58,963 bases of DNA from an uncultured Ruminococcus sp. (GTDB taxonomy: Bacteria > Bacillota > Clostridia > Oscillospirales > Ruminococcaceae): the NCBI GenBank assembly GCA_949291125.1, contig CASEUJ010000022.1:1-58963 (forward strand), in the 5' to 3' direction. Shown one piece after another: positions 8,612-17,588 of the stretch (position 1 is the stretch's first letter; each line of letters opens with the position of its first letter). The position numbers were made by a program, and so were the translations under genes. The notes under the pieces were generated by a model that made no database searches, was not told the origin of the DNA, and saw only the letters and a list, made by a program, of their open reading frames with translations.

Positions 8612-10345
8612 GTGATGAAATGGCTTCAAAAAAGATATGCCCTTTCCGAACAGGGGGCTAAGGATCTGGTGAAAGGCTGTCTGGCCTGCGTCCTTCAAAA
8701 TCTTTCCTTTATGTTTCCCGTGGGGCTTTTGTATTTTTTAGTGGCCGATATGATAAACGGCGGCGTTCCCGGTAAAAAAATTATCTTTTACATAATCGGT
8801 TGTGCGGTGTGTATCGGCCTAATTCTTCTTACCACTTACATTCAGTACAACGCCACTTATTTTGCCACCTATACAGAAAGCGGTGTGAGGAGGATTACGC
8901 TGGCTGAACGACTGCGGAAAATACCGTTGTCGTTCTTCGGGAAAAAGGATTTGGCAGATCTGACCAGCACCATCATGGCCGACTGCACCTTTTTAGAGCA
9001 GAGCTTTTCCCATTTTATACCTGAACTGGCAGGTTCCATTATTTCTACGGTCTTGATTTCCATTGGTCTTTTGGTGTTTGACTGGCGCATGGCACTGGCG
9101 GCGCTGTGGGTGCTGCCGGTTGCCTTCGCCATTGTAGGCTTCTCTGCAAAGGTGCAGGAACGGCTCAATCAAAAAGCGATGGATGTGAAGATGGCCTGCG
9201 CGGACGGGATTCAGGAGTGCATTGAGACCGTACGCGACCTGAAGGCCAACAACGCGGAACAGGAATATCTGAAAGGATTAGAAAAGAAAATCCGCGCTGT
9301 AGAACACCGCTCTATCCTGAACGAATTTGGACTGGCCGCCTTTGTAGTTTCCGCATCACTAATATTAAAGCTAGGAATTGCCACGGTTGCACTGGCAGGC
9401 TCAGTCCTGCTGATAAGAGGCAGTCTCGATGTACTGACCTTCTTTATGTTTCTGCTCGTTGTTTCAAGGCTTTACGACCCGCTGCAAGGAGCGCTACAAA
9501 ATCTAGCGGCGGTTATCAGCACCCGCACCAACATCGCCCGTATGAATGAGATCCTCGATCATCCGATTCAACAAGGAGATACCGCACTTTCCAACAAAGG
9601 CTATGATATTGCCTTCGATCATGTAGGCTTTGCCTATAACACGGGGGAAACCGTGCTGAAAGATGTTTCCTTTACCGCAAAGCAGGGCGAAGTCACGGCT
9701 CTGGTTGGACCGTCCGGCGGCGGCAAAACGACGGTTTCCCGGTTGGCGGCAAGGTTCTGGGATGTGAACCAGGGGAAAATCACTGTGGGCGGCATGGACA
9801 TTTCTAAAATTGACCCGGAGGCACTGCTTTCCCTGTTCTCCATTGTGTTTCAGGACGTTACCCTGTTTGACAATACTATTTTAGAGAATATACGAATCGG
9901 GAATAAGGACGCAACCGACGAACAGGTATTAGAAGCGGCAAGACTTGCCAATGTAGATGAATTTGCCGAAAAGCTGCCGGATGGCTGGCATACCACTATT
10001 GGGGAAAATGGCTGCGAGCTTTCCGGCGGGGAGCGGCAGCGGATTTCCATCGCGCGAGCTTTCCTGAAAAACGCGCCGATTATTCTTTTGGACGAGGCTA
10101 CCGCTTCGCTGGATGTCGAGAATGAAACCCTGATTCAGACCGCCCTTTCCCGCCTGATCGCAGATAAGACTGTGCTGGTAATTGCTCACCGGATGCGAAC
10201 CGTAGCCGGAGCGGATAAAATCGTGGTGCTCTCAGAAGGAACCGTGGCAGAAGAAGGCGCACCAGAAAAGTTGATGAAACAAAACGGCTTGTATGCTCGT
10301 ATGGTGAAGCTACAGACGGAGAGCCAGAATTGGAAGCTGGCGTAA
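8612..10345 (+). CDS. ABC exporter half-transporter, subunit 2
   Basis: 577 aa with exporter transmembrane domain (about 20-310) and ATPase domain (about 335-570): Walker A GPSGGGKTT, signature ELSGGERQR, Walker B IILLDEATASLD and an H-loop IAHRM. Starts GTG (8612) or, 3 bases on, ATG (8615); GGAGG at 8598-8602 favours either. It begins 1 base after the stop of subunit 1, so the two are co-translated. The conventional Walker B region contrasts with subunit 1. Confidence 0.88.
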   Translation: MMKWLQKRYALSEQGAKDLVKGCLACVLQNLSFMFPVGLLYFLVADMINGGVPGKKIIFYIIGCAVCIGLILLTTYIQYNATYFATYTESGVRRITLAERLRKIPLSFFGKKDLADLTSTIMADCTFLEQSFSHFIPELAGSIISTVLISIGLLVFDWRMALAALWVLPVAFAIVGFSAKVQERLNQKAMDVKMACADGIQECIETVRDLKANNAEQEYLKGLEKKIRAVEHRSILNEFGLAAFVVSASLILKLGIATVALAGSVLLIRGSLDVLTFFMFLLVVSRLYDPLQGALQNLAAVISTRTNIARMNEILDHPIQQGDTALSNKGYDIAFDHVGFAYNTGETVLKDVSFTAKQGEVTALVGPSGGGKTTVSRLAARFWDVNQGKITVGGMDISKIDPEALLSLFSIVFQDVTLFDNTILENIRIGNKDATDEQVLEAARLANVDEFAEKLPDGWHTTIGENGCELSGGERQRISIARAFLKNAPIILLDEATASLDVENETLIQTALSRLIADKTVLVIAHRMRTVAGADKIVVLSEGTVAEEGAPEKLMKQNGLYARMVKLQTESQNWKLA

Positions 10346-10380
10346 ATTTTTTCTTTGCCGCTGTTTCATTGTAGTTAGGT

Positions 10381-10507
10381 GGTGACAAGATGGGAAATTA
10401 GTCGTACTGGACTTGGAGGAATCCGGCAGGCAAATTGACGAAAAACTGTTTGCTGTGTTTTCTCTTAACCAAAATAAGGGACTTGCTCAGTTTATCCATG
10501 ACTAAAG
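10381..10507 (+). pseudogene. Coding-like remnant after the ABC operon
   Basis: A frame with no start codon reads GKLVVLDLEESGRQIDEKLF and then AVFSLNQNKGLAQFIHD before a stop. It looks like the C-terminal piece of a lost protein. The family was not recognised. Together with the truncated regulator that follows, it suggests rearrangement at the right edge of the TetR/ABC island. Confidence 0.3.
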
Positions 10508-10513
10508 CAAAAC

Positions 10514-10792
10514 TTGCTGAACCAATCCCTGACAGAAATCCGGGAAGGTAATTTGTATTTTTGTCTGGAGAAGCGCTTAGTGACAGTGCGAAGCCAGATA
10601 ATCCCGCTGACGATCAAGGAATTTGAAATCTTCTCTTTGCTCATACAGAATCCGAAGCGAGTATTCACCTATGAAATGCTTATAGATTTGGTGTGGAAAG
10701 AAGAGTACACCTACTATTCCCGCAAGGCTGTCAACAACCATATCAGTAACCTGCCGAAGAAAATCAGGATTGCCCCGGATGTACCGGACTAA
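10514..10792 (+). pseudogene. Truncated OmpR-type response regulator
   Basis: 92 codons covering most of a winged-helix effector domain: LTIKEFEIFSLLIQNPKRVF, YEMLIDLVWKEEY, then AVNNHISNLPKKI. The receiver domain is missing upstream and the normal C-terminal beta hairpin is missing: the frame stops at VPD. Adding one base would extend the frame by only a few codons. No ribosome site. It is therefore called a remnant of a two-component regulator, perhaps one that came with the ABC transporter. Confidence 0.65.
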
Positions 10793-10812
10793 AAGCCTGT
10801 TGAAAATATAAC

Positions 10813-10837
10813 GGCTGAAAAGTCAGGCAGCCTTTTT
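10813..10837 (+). terminator. Intrinsic terminator after the ABC island
   Basis: GGCTG (10813-10817) and CAGCC (10828-10832) followed by TTTTT. It would end rightward transcription before the convergent fructokinase gene. Confidence 0.6.
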
Positions 10838-10859
10838 CAATCTTACCACAGGAACATGT

Positions 10860-11825
10860 TTATGTTTCCCCGATCAACGCTTGAATTTCCGCCTGCGTCG
10901 GCATCACTATGAGTGCGCCTTTTCGGGTCGTGATCAACGATGCACCAGCATTTGCAAAAGTAAGTAAATTCTCCAGATCCCGATGCGTCCAAGTTTCCAT
11001 ATCGTGTTCCAATGTGTAATTGAGCGCACATCCTTCAAACGTATCACCTGCACCCGTTTTCTCGACCGGTTTGATTCTTGTGAAAGTCGGCATATATGCT
11101 TTCATGTCCTTGTAATACACGCTGCTCCCATTCTTTCCGAGCGTCAGGAACAAAACCTTGATATTAGGGTATTCTCCGCGCAACATCTGTGCGCCCTTTT
11201 CAAAGTCGGTCGTCCCAGTCATAAACTCCACTTCATTGTCCGAAATTTTTAGGATATCACATTGAGACAAGCCGTAGGCGATCTCTCTTCTGGCATCTTC
11301 AAGATCTTCCCAGAGCGGCTCACGCAGATTTGGGTCAAAGGAGATCCACGCACCGGATTTCTTTGCTGTCTCCACCGCAAAGCGCGTAGCTTCCCGTACA
11401 TCTGGATGGGTCGAAGAAAGCGTGCCAAAGTGAAATATCTTTGTGTTCCGGAGCAGATTAATATCGATCTCTTCGCGTCTGAGCATCATATCTGCCCCGG
11501 GATTGCGATAAAAGCTGAACTCACGTTCGCCGTCCGACAGCGTGTGAACGAAGGCAAGTGTTGTATGCACGGTCTGATCAAAAATGAGATCAGAGGTATT
11601 AATGCCGCACTGCTGCACAATATTTGCAAGCTGTCTGCCAAACGTATCCTCGCCCACTTTTCCGATAAATGCTGTACGCTTTCCAAGTCGGCTGAGCATT
11701 GCCAGCACATTGCATGGCGCACCACCGGGGTTTGCCTCTAATACGGGATTCCCTTGATCGCTGATTCCGTTTTCCGTAAAATCGATCAGCAATTCTCCCA
11801 AAGCCACTACATCAAATTGTTTCAT
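10860..11825 (-). CDS. scrK: Fructokinase (PfkB family)
   Basis: 321 aa ribokinase-like sugar kinase. N-terminal GELLIDF, the NPGGAPCNVLAML glycine motif (about residues 33-45), and the C-terminal PfkB signature KTGAGDTFEGCALN containing the catalytic Asp (about 256-269). Phosphorylates fructose to fructose-6-phosphate with ATP. It is the last gene of the LacI-controlled operon, 50 bases after the GH32 gene, which releases fructose; this context supports fructose over other sugars. Confidence 0.88.
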   Translation of the reverse strand: MKQFDVVALGELLIDFTENGISDQGNPVLEANPGGAPCNVLAMLSRLGKRTAFIGKVGEDTFGRQLANIVQQCGINTSDLIFDQTVHTTLAFVHTLSDGEREFSFYRNPGADMMLRREEIDINLLRNTKIFHFGTLSSTHPDVREATRFAVETAKKSGAWISFDPNLREPLWEDLEDARREIAYGLSQCDILKISDNEVEFMTGTTDFEKGAQMLRGEYPNIKVLFLTLGKNGSSVYYKDMKAYMPTFTRIKPVEKTGAGDTFEGCALNYTLEHDMETWTHRDLENLLTFANAGASLITTRKGALIVMPTQAEIQALIGET

Positions 11826-11875
11826 CCCATACGCCGCCCTTCTCCATTTTTCATTTTACACTACGATACTGGAAT

Positions 11876-13186
11876 TCAATCTTCGATCGCAAAAAGTACA
11901 TATCGATCGCCTCGGATCTCATTGGATAATCCATAAACGACATTGGTCAGCACATATTCTCCGTCGTTGACATACACCTCGATTAGATTCGAATCCACAT
12001 AGATCGCAAGGTGACAGCCATTGTGAAGCCTCGGCGTTTCAAACCGACATTGAATTTCATCGTGTCCAGCGAATACAGCGCTGCGGTCAGCACAGAACTT
12101 GCCATCACGATATTGAAGCGCATAACCGCCGATGGAAAAGACTTCACCTTCTGAAAGTTCGGTGCGCAACAGATAGCCACCCTTTCCGGCTTCACTGGGA
12201 TCCTGTATCGGACGAGTGAATCTCCCTGCCACATCAGGATGTGGACGAAAGTAAACATGATCACCCTTCACCTCTACCACGCGCGGCATACAGAACATGC
12301 CGTTCCACTTGCCTTCTACCGCTTCCGGCATTCTTGCCCATGCGATCACAATGCGTCGTCCTTGTGCATCTATCGTACTCTGCGGTGCATACAAATCCAG
12401 ACCATAATCAAGCATTTGATAACTGTCCGGAATCTTCATCTCACAAACAGTTTCATCAAACTGTGCCAATGTACAAATGGCAACAGCGCGATAGAGCTTT
12501 TCTGTTTTCAAAAATTCCATTGGCGAAAAGATCAGAACACCCTGATTCTCCACTTCAAAATAGTCGGGGCACTCCCATCCCCAACCCCAGCCATGATGCT
12601 CAGCAAAGCTCTGAAATGTCCAGTGTTCGAGATCACCGCTGCGGTATAACAGCACCCTGCCTTCTTTCTCCGCAGTACTGCCAAGAATCATATACCATGC
12701 ATCTTTGCCGCGCCAAACCTTCGGGTCACGGGTATGATTCTTACATCCGATGGACTGATCCTCGATTGGCGGTATGACTGTAATTTTGTCACGAATGTTG
12801 TCAAAATGAAAGCCGTCTTCCGATGTTATCCGCATTTGTGCTGCGGTAAAGGTGTCATTGATACAACAGTTGATATTGTCGGGGTCTTCTTCTGTGTAAT
12901 TGACACCGGTATAAAACAGATATAGTTTTCCATTATGTTCCACAGCGCTACCGGAAAAACAGCCGCTGCGATCATTGATTTTCGTGGGATAAAGCGCGAT
13001 ACCCTTGTGCTCCCATATCACCAGATCGCGGCTCACTGCATGTCCCCAGTGCATTCTTCCCCACTGTGTCGAATAGGGAAAGCATTGATAAAACAGATGG
13101 TACATACCTTGAAAATAGATAAATCCATTGGGGTCATTGATCCAACATCCCGGCGCTTTCAAATGTATCAGATTTTGCTCAGACAT
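11876..13186 (-). CDS. GH32 beta-fructofuranosidase / sucrose hydrolase
   Basis: 436 aa from the ATG at 13186, preceded by GGAGGTG; a longer frame upstream overlaps the transporter gene and lacks GH32 similarity. Five-bladed propeller motifs are clear: the nucleophile block WINDPNGFIYFQG near residue 14, the RDPKVW block, and WECPDYF with the acid/base Glu. A C-terminal beta-sandwich follows. There is no signal peptide, so it acts in the cytoplasm on imported sucrose or fructo-oligosaccharides. It starts within the last 8 bases of the ATPase gene. The neighbouring fructokinase then phosphorylates the fructose. Confidence 0.92.
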   Translation of the reverse strand: MSEQNLIHLKAPGCWINDPNGFIYFQGMYHLFYQCFPYSTQWGRMHWGHAVSRDLVIWEHKGIALYPTKINDRSGCFSGSAVEHNGKLYLFYTGVNYTEEDPDNINCCINDTFTAAQMRITSEDGFHFDNIRDKITVIPPIEDQSIGCKNHTRDPKVWRGKDAWYMILGSTAEKEGRVLLYRSGDLEHWTFQSFAEHHGWGWGWECPDYFEVENQGVLIFSPMEFLKTEKLYRAVAICTLAQFDETVCEMKIPDSYQMLDYGLDLYAPQSTIDAQGRRIVIAWARMPEAVEGKWNGMFCMPRVVEVKGDHVYFRPHPDVAGRFTRPIQDPSEAGKGGYLLRTELSEGEVFSIGGYALQYRDGKFCADRSAVFAGHDEIQCRFETPRLHNGCHLAIYVDSNLIEVYVNDGEYVLTNVVYGLSNEIRGDRYVLFAIED

Positions 13187-14273
13187 AGCACACCTCCGTG
13201 TCTTTATCAAAGAAATGCATTCTTGCTGGAGTAAACACAAATTCAATGTTGTCACCGACACTACTGATCTCGTACTTAGACACTCTTGCCACTGAAGGAC
13301 TTCCGCCGAAGGTAAAATATAGGTTGTTCTCATTACCCATGACTTCCGTGTTCTCTACAACAGCATGCTGCTTTTCGTGCTGATAGAGCGAGAGGTTCTG
13401 TTCGTCGAGCTTAATGTCCTCGCCGCGGATGCCAAGAATCATTTCGCCGTGCTTGCCGCTAAGCTTTGCAACAACAGATTCTGGTAGCGCGATTGTTTCA
13501 CCAGTGGAGAATGTGACAACATTGTCTTTTACCGTAACGTTGTAGAAGTTCATCTGCGGCGAGCCAATAAAGCCAGCGACAAATTTATTTGCTGGGTGCT
13601 CATAGAGTTCCATTGGCTTACCCACCTGCTGGATCACGCCGTCCTTCATGATGACGATCCGATCCGCCATGGTCATCGCTTCAACCTGGTCATGCGTGAC
13701 ATAGATCGTGGTGCTGCCGAGTTCGCGGTGGAGCTTGCTGATCTCATTGCGCATGCTGACACGCAACTTTGCATCGAGGTTCGAAAGCAGTTCGTCCATG
13801 AGGAACACTTTCTGGTTCTTGACAATTGCGCGTCCGAGTGCCACTCTCTGACGCTGACCGCCGGAAAGATTCTTCGGCTTGCGATAGCGATATTCTGACA
13901 GTCCGAGCATATCGATTGCCCAGTCTACTTTTTTCTTGATTTCTGCCGCCGGAACCTTCATGTTTTTCAGCCCATAGGAGATATTCTTTTCCACAGTCAT
14001 GTGCGGATAGAGCGCATAGTTCTGGAACACCATTGCAATTCCTCTGTCGCGCGGTGCCGTATCGTTCATTTTCTTGCCATCGATATAAAGTTCACCGCCG
14101 GTGATTTCTTCAAAGCCGGCAATCATACGTAGCGTTGTGGACTTACCACAGCCGGATGGGCCGACGAACGCAATGAACTCGCCTTGTTCGATCTCAAGAT
14201 TAAAATCTGTAACGGACTTTTTATTCGCATTGGCATACTGCTTGTCAATGTGTTTCATTTCAATAAAGCTCAT
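13179..14273 (-). CDS. Sugar ABC transporter ATPase (MsmK/UgpC type)
   Basis: 364 aa. Walker A GPSGCGKSTTLRMIAGF (about 36-52), Q-loop FQNYALYPHMTV, signature LSGGQRQR, Walker B VFLMDELLSNLDAKL, H-loop THDQ, and a C-terminal OB-fold/TOBE regulatory domain (about 240-364). This is the CUT1 ATPase architecture that energises oligosaccharide importers. Many Firmicutes have one shared MsmK; here it sits inside the operon with its permeases. Stop overlaps the GH32 start. Confidence 0.92.
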   Translation of the reverse strand: MSFIEMKHIDKQYANANKKSVTDFNLEIEQGEFIAFVGPSGCGKSTTLRMIAGFEEITGGELYIDGKKMNDTAPRDRGIAMVFQNYALYPHMTVEKNISYGLKNMKVPAAEIKKKVDWAIDMLGLSEYRYRKPKNLSGGQRQRVALGRAIVKNQKVFLMDELLSNLDAKLRVSMRNEISKLHRELGSTTIYVTHDQVEAMTMADRIVIMKDGVIQQVGKPMELYEHPANKFVAGFIGSPQMNFYNVTVKDNVVTFSTGETIALPESVVAKLSGKHGEMILGIRGEDIKLDEQNLSLYQHEKQHAVVENTEVMGNENNLYFTFGGSPSVARVSKYEISSVGDNIEFVFTPARMHFFDKDTEVCYV

Positions 14274-14276
14274 AAC

Positions 14277-15128
14277 TTAGCCCTCCTTAGAACCTGTGGA
14301 AACCACGCCTTCTACGATCTGTTTCGAGAAGAGTGTATAGATAATAATCACTGGAATGGTAATCATGGTGATGACAGCAAGTGTCTGTCCCATGGTGGTG
14401 TTGTCGTTGGAAGTGATGGAGTTCAGACCGATCTGTGCCGTCAGAAGATCACTCGAAGTGAATACCAACGACGGCCAGAGATAGTCGTTCCATACGCCGA
14501 GGAAGGTAAAGACGCTTACCGTTGCAACAACTGTTTTCGACATGGGCAGTACCATTGTGAAGAAATACTTTAACGGGCTGCAGTAATCAAGCTGCGCTGC
14601 CTCCCAAACATCATCCGGTAAACTGATAAATACCTGTCGGAACAGGAAAATGTTAAAGGGGTTGACGATCATAGGAAGCACATAGCCGAATACGGTATTG
14701 AGCAAACCCATTTTTGCAACAAATAAGAAGTTGATGGTAATGATCGTTTCTGTTGGCACGATCATCAATAGCATAATGATCAATACCCAACGTTCTCGGA
14801 ACGGAAATTTAATCTTTGCCAGCGCATATCCTGCCAGACCATTGACTACAATGCCTGCAATAATTAGAATCGCTGCATAAAAGAGAGTATTGAGCATATA
14901 GCGGAGAAAATCAGTGTCCTTTAAGATGGTGATATAGTTATCAAAAAATCCACCATTCAGTGCCGGCGGCACAAATGCCTTGACCGTATTCATATCCGCG
15001 GTAATCGCAGCATCTGTTTTGAATGAGTTCGCCAGCATCCAGATGACCGGGAATAAAAAGAACAGCGATAATATAAATAAGACAACAGCTAAAATAATAT
15101 TAGCGGTTTTTTGCTTTCTTGTACGCAT
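14277..15128 (-). CDS. Sugar ABC transporter permease (MalG type)
   Basis: 283 aa with about six membrane segments. The cytoplasmic EAA loop that contacts the ATPase reads EAAQLDYCSPLKYFFTMVLP. Inner-membrane half of the fructan/sucrose importer. Its start overlaps the preceding permease by 29 bases and its stop lies 3 bases before the ATPase gene. Confidence 0.9.
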   Translation of the reverse strand: MRTRKQKTANIILAVVLFILSLFFLFPVIWMLANSFKTDAAITADMNTVKAFVPPALNGGFFDNYITILKDTDFLRYMLNTLFYAAILIIAGIVVNGLAGYALAKIKFPFRERWVLIIMLLMIVPTETIITINFLFVAKMGLLNTVFGYVLPMIVNPFNIFLFRQVFISLPDDVWEAAQLDYCSPLKYFFTMVLPMSKTVVATVSVFTFLGVWNDYLWPSLVFTSSDLLTAQIGLNSITSNDNTTMGQTLAVITMITIPVIIIYTLFSKQIVEGVVSTGSKEG

Positions 15129-16002
15129 GTTTACCCTCCTTATCCTTTGTTAGAATGGTCTGAATGATCGTGAGAATGACCACGAATACGGTAAAGACAA
15201 TTGCCATTGTCGATGCAAGACCAATCTCCCAGTTCACAGTACCGGTTTCGTAAATATCGTATACCAGTGTATAGGTCGAGTGCGACGGACCTCCGCCGGT
15301 CATGACCATTGGCTGTACGATCATGCGGAATGCACCGATCGTGACAGTAATGAAAACAAAAACGCAAAGCGGTTTGAGTTCCGGAAGTGTGATATCCTTA
15401 AACTTCTGCCAGCCGCTGGCATGATCCATCTCCGCCGCTTCATAAAGCGCTGGATTGATTGCCTGCAATCCGCCGAGAAAAATAATCATTTGATAGCCAA
15501 CGCCTTGCCACACACTCATGATCGCAATCGATGGCAACGCCTGATCTGCACTATGGATAAAAGGCTGAGCATTGATCCCAATATGGCTGAGCAACGTATT
15601 CAAAATGCCCTCTGGACTATAGATCTGCATCCACAAGCTAGAAACAACTGCTAGTGACATGACAACCGGAATAAAGAACGCAACCTTGAAATACTTCTTA
15701 CAGATGGTCACCTTATTAATCAGAAGCGCCAATACCAGTGCACCGATGCTCTGCGCCGGAACAATGATTAGCACAAACTTGACCGTATTCCAAAACGCCG
15801 CAGTAAACAATTCGTCGTCAAAGATCTTGGTATAATTCTCAAATCCCACAAAGTGGGTCAGATCCGGGTTCAGCGCGAAATAATCTGTGAAGCTGAAAAT
15901 CAGCGTCAACAGCATCGGCAGGAACAAAAACAGAATCAAAAGCAACAATGCCGGACCGAAAAAAGCCATTCCCATCAGGGAGCTTGCACGATTCTTTTTC
16001 AT
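15100..16002 (-). CDS. Sugar ABC transporter permease (MalF type)
   Basis: 300 aa, about six membrane segments, with the EAA loop reading YEAAEMDHASGWQKFKDITLP. Pairs with the following permease. The start codon overlaps the stop of the binding-protein gene (ATGA), so translation is probably coupled to the end of that gene. Because the binding-protein gene carries a premature TAG, reduced coupling could also lower permease synthesis. Confidence 0.9.
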   Translation of the reverse strand: MKKNRASSLMGMAFFGPALLLLILFLFLPMLLTLIFSFTDYFALNPDLTHFVGFENYTKIFDDELFTAAFWNTVKFVLIIVPAQSIGALVLALLINKVTICKKYFKVAFFIPVVMSLAVVSSLWMQIYSPEGILNTLLSHIGINAQPFIHSADQALPSIAIMSVWQGVGYQMIIFLGGLQAINPALYEAAEMDHASGWQKFKDITLPELKPLCVFVFITVTIGAFRMIVQPMVMTGGGPSHSTYTLVYDIYETGTVNWEIGLASTMAIVFTVFVVILTIIQTILTKDKEGKHAYKKAKNR

Positions 16003-17321
16003 TTTCTTGTATAACGCTCTAATTTGGCGTCGATCCTTTCTACAGATTTATCCAGTTCATCTTGCGCATCCTTGCCGCTCAGTCCCACACTTTCGAGCGC
16101 CTGTTGGAAGGATGTGCTTACCTGTGGATAGACAGGTGTTTTTGGTCTTGGGTGTCCATAATCACGTAGCTGTTCATACAACGCCCTATAGTTCTCATCT
16201 TCATCGAACAGCGTGATCTGTTCATATGCCGCAAAGGTCGAAGGCATGCTCTTGGTGTTCTCAAAGAGCAGGACGCTACTTTCTGTGCCGCTCATCCACT
16301 TCACAAGTTCTGTCGCAGCCTCTAAGTCATGTGCTTTCGAAGTTGCTGCATATGCCCACGATCCGGTTGGCGTATATTTGCCGCCATCCCAATTGTCGCT
16401 GACTACATAAGGTGCCACACCGAGTTCAATATCTGGATAGCTTTCATAAATGGTGTTGACCTCCCATGCGCCATCAAACTTAAACGCAGCTCTGCCACTT
16501 TCAAACAGTTTTTCAATTGGCGCCTACGACATATACTGGTTGTCAACAAGGCTCCGGAAATATTGCATTGTTTCGACGTTTTCCGATGAGTTAAACACAC
16601 CGTCTACGGTAAGACCGTCTTCACTGACAAGATCGCCGCCGTTTGACCAAATAAAGGGAGCGTAGTAGTAAATGCTCGACTCCCCCACCGGGAATGTCAT
16701 ATCCAACGGATAGCCGTTTTTCTCGTCCATGATCGGCTTTAACCGTTCTAAGATTTCTGTAAATTCTGTCCACGTCCAAGGATCGTCTGCCGCAGGAACT
16801 GTAATACCGGCTTCTTCGAGAATTTCCTTGTTGTAATAAAGCCCGACGCTGGACTCCATGGCGCCGAGGGCATAGAGCTTGTCATCATATGTTCCTTGAT
16901 CAAGGATGGAATCCAGGTAGGCACTGCACTCATCGTCACTCAGTTCTGCAAGCGGTTGGATAATGTTGTTCGCCGCATACGCCGCCACATTCGGGCCGTC
17001 GACCGTAATGACATCCGGTAAATCGCCGGACATAACCGAGGCGTTGATCTTATCAGAATATCCACCGCCGCTGTCGTTACGCGGAATAAACTCCACATCT
17101 GCAAAATATGTTCCGTCATAGGCATCGTTAAAGCTTTTGACAGATTCCAGATACGCCTGTCCTTCTGGTGTATCCTCAATGGTATGTACCCACATACTGA
17201 TGTACGTTTCTCCGGCATCATATCCCGACACATCGCCCGGCTGAACATTTTTTCCGCCACAGCCCGTCAGCGTCGCCGTGAGCAACAGCGATGAGATGCC
17301 GATCGATACTGCTTTTTTCAT
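15999..17321 (-). pseudogene. Sugar-binding lipoprotein interrupted by in-frame TAG
   Basis: CUT1 solute-binding lipoprotein of 440 codons. Signal peptide with lipobox LTGCGG (Cys about residue 21), extracellular, anchored by lipid. Codon 266 (16526-16524) is TAG, in the context YMS-stop-APIEKL; the same frame then stays open for 174 codons to a TGA at 15999-16001, with normal family text such as FESGRAAFKFDGAW and YPQVSTSFQQALESVGLSG. No other damage is visible. Either a fresh nonsense mutation (CAG or AAG to TAG), a sequencing error, or TAG read through as sense. There is no ribosome site or ATG for a restart just downstream. First gene of the operon after the LacI operator. Confidence 0.85.
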
Positions 17322-17371
17322 AAATTCGCTCCTTTCCGAATGCGTAGTGTAAAGGATGGGCTTCGTTATAA

Positions 17372-17393
17372 AACCGGTTAAGTAACCGGTTAC
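17372..17393 (-). promoter_or_regulatory. LacI-family operator for the fructan operon
   Basis: AACCGGTTAAGTAACCGGTT-type site followed by AC: two AACCGGTT units that match the arms of the perfect palindrome at 17498. It lies just downstream of the operon's -10, where repression would block initiation or elongation. Confidence 0.75.
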
Positions 17394-17404
17394 TTTATGC
17401 TTTT

Positions 17405-17433
17405 AGTATACGTCATCCCACAACATTTGTCAA
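17405..17433 (-). promoter_or_regulatory. Sigma-A promoter of the fructan operon
   Basis: Minus strand TTGACA (17433-17428), 17 bp, TATACT (17410-17405). Start of transcription predicted near 17398, directly in front of the operator. Confidence 0.85.
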
Positions 17434-17497
17434 GCGTTTTTTGAATTTTCGTAAAAATTGTCGAATACGGGATACTCCATTTGTATACCTTGCATAT

Positions 17498-17517
17498 AAC
17501 CGGTAACGTTACCGGTT
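17498..17517. promoter_or_regulatory. Perfect 20-bp LacI-type palindrome
   Basis: AACCGGTAAC and its exact complement GTTACCGGTT form a perfect dyad with CG at the centre, typical of LacI-family operators. It is about 125 bp from the operon operator, so a tetramer or two dimers could loop the divergent region. It lies about 20 bp upstream of the regulator's own -35. Confidence 0.82.
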
Positions 17518-17537
17518 ACTTTGTTCAGAAAATGTTC

Positions 17538-17566
17538 TTGAATTTCTTTCCCGGCTATGGTATGAT
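17538..17566 (+). promoter_or_regulatory. Promoter of the lacI-type gene
   Basis: TTGAAT (17538-17543), 17 bp, TATGAT (17561-17566), giving a short leader with AGAAGAAGGTG before the ATG at 17589. Confidence 0.65.
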
Positions 17567-17588
17567 AGCATTAGAAGAAGGTGTTTCC

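Noticed and set aside
12241-12777. 178-codon plus-strand frame inside the GH32 gene
   Set aside because: Shadow of the GH32 coding strand; low-complexity and Ser/Pro-rich.
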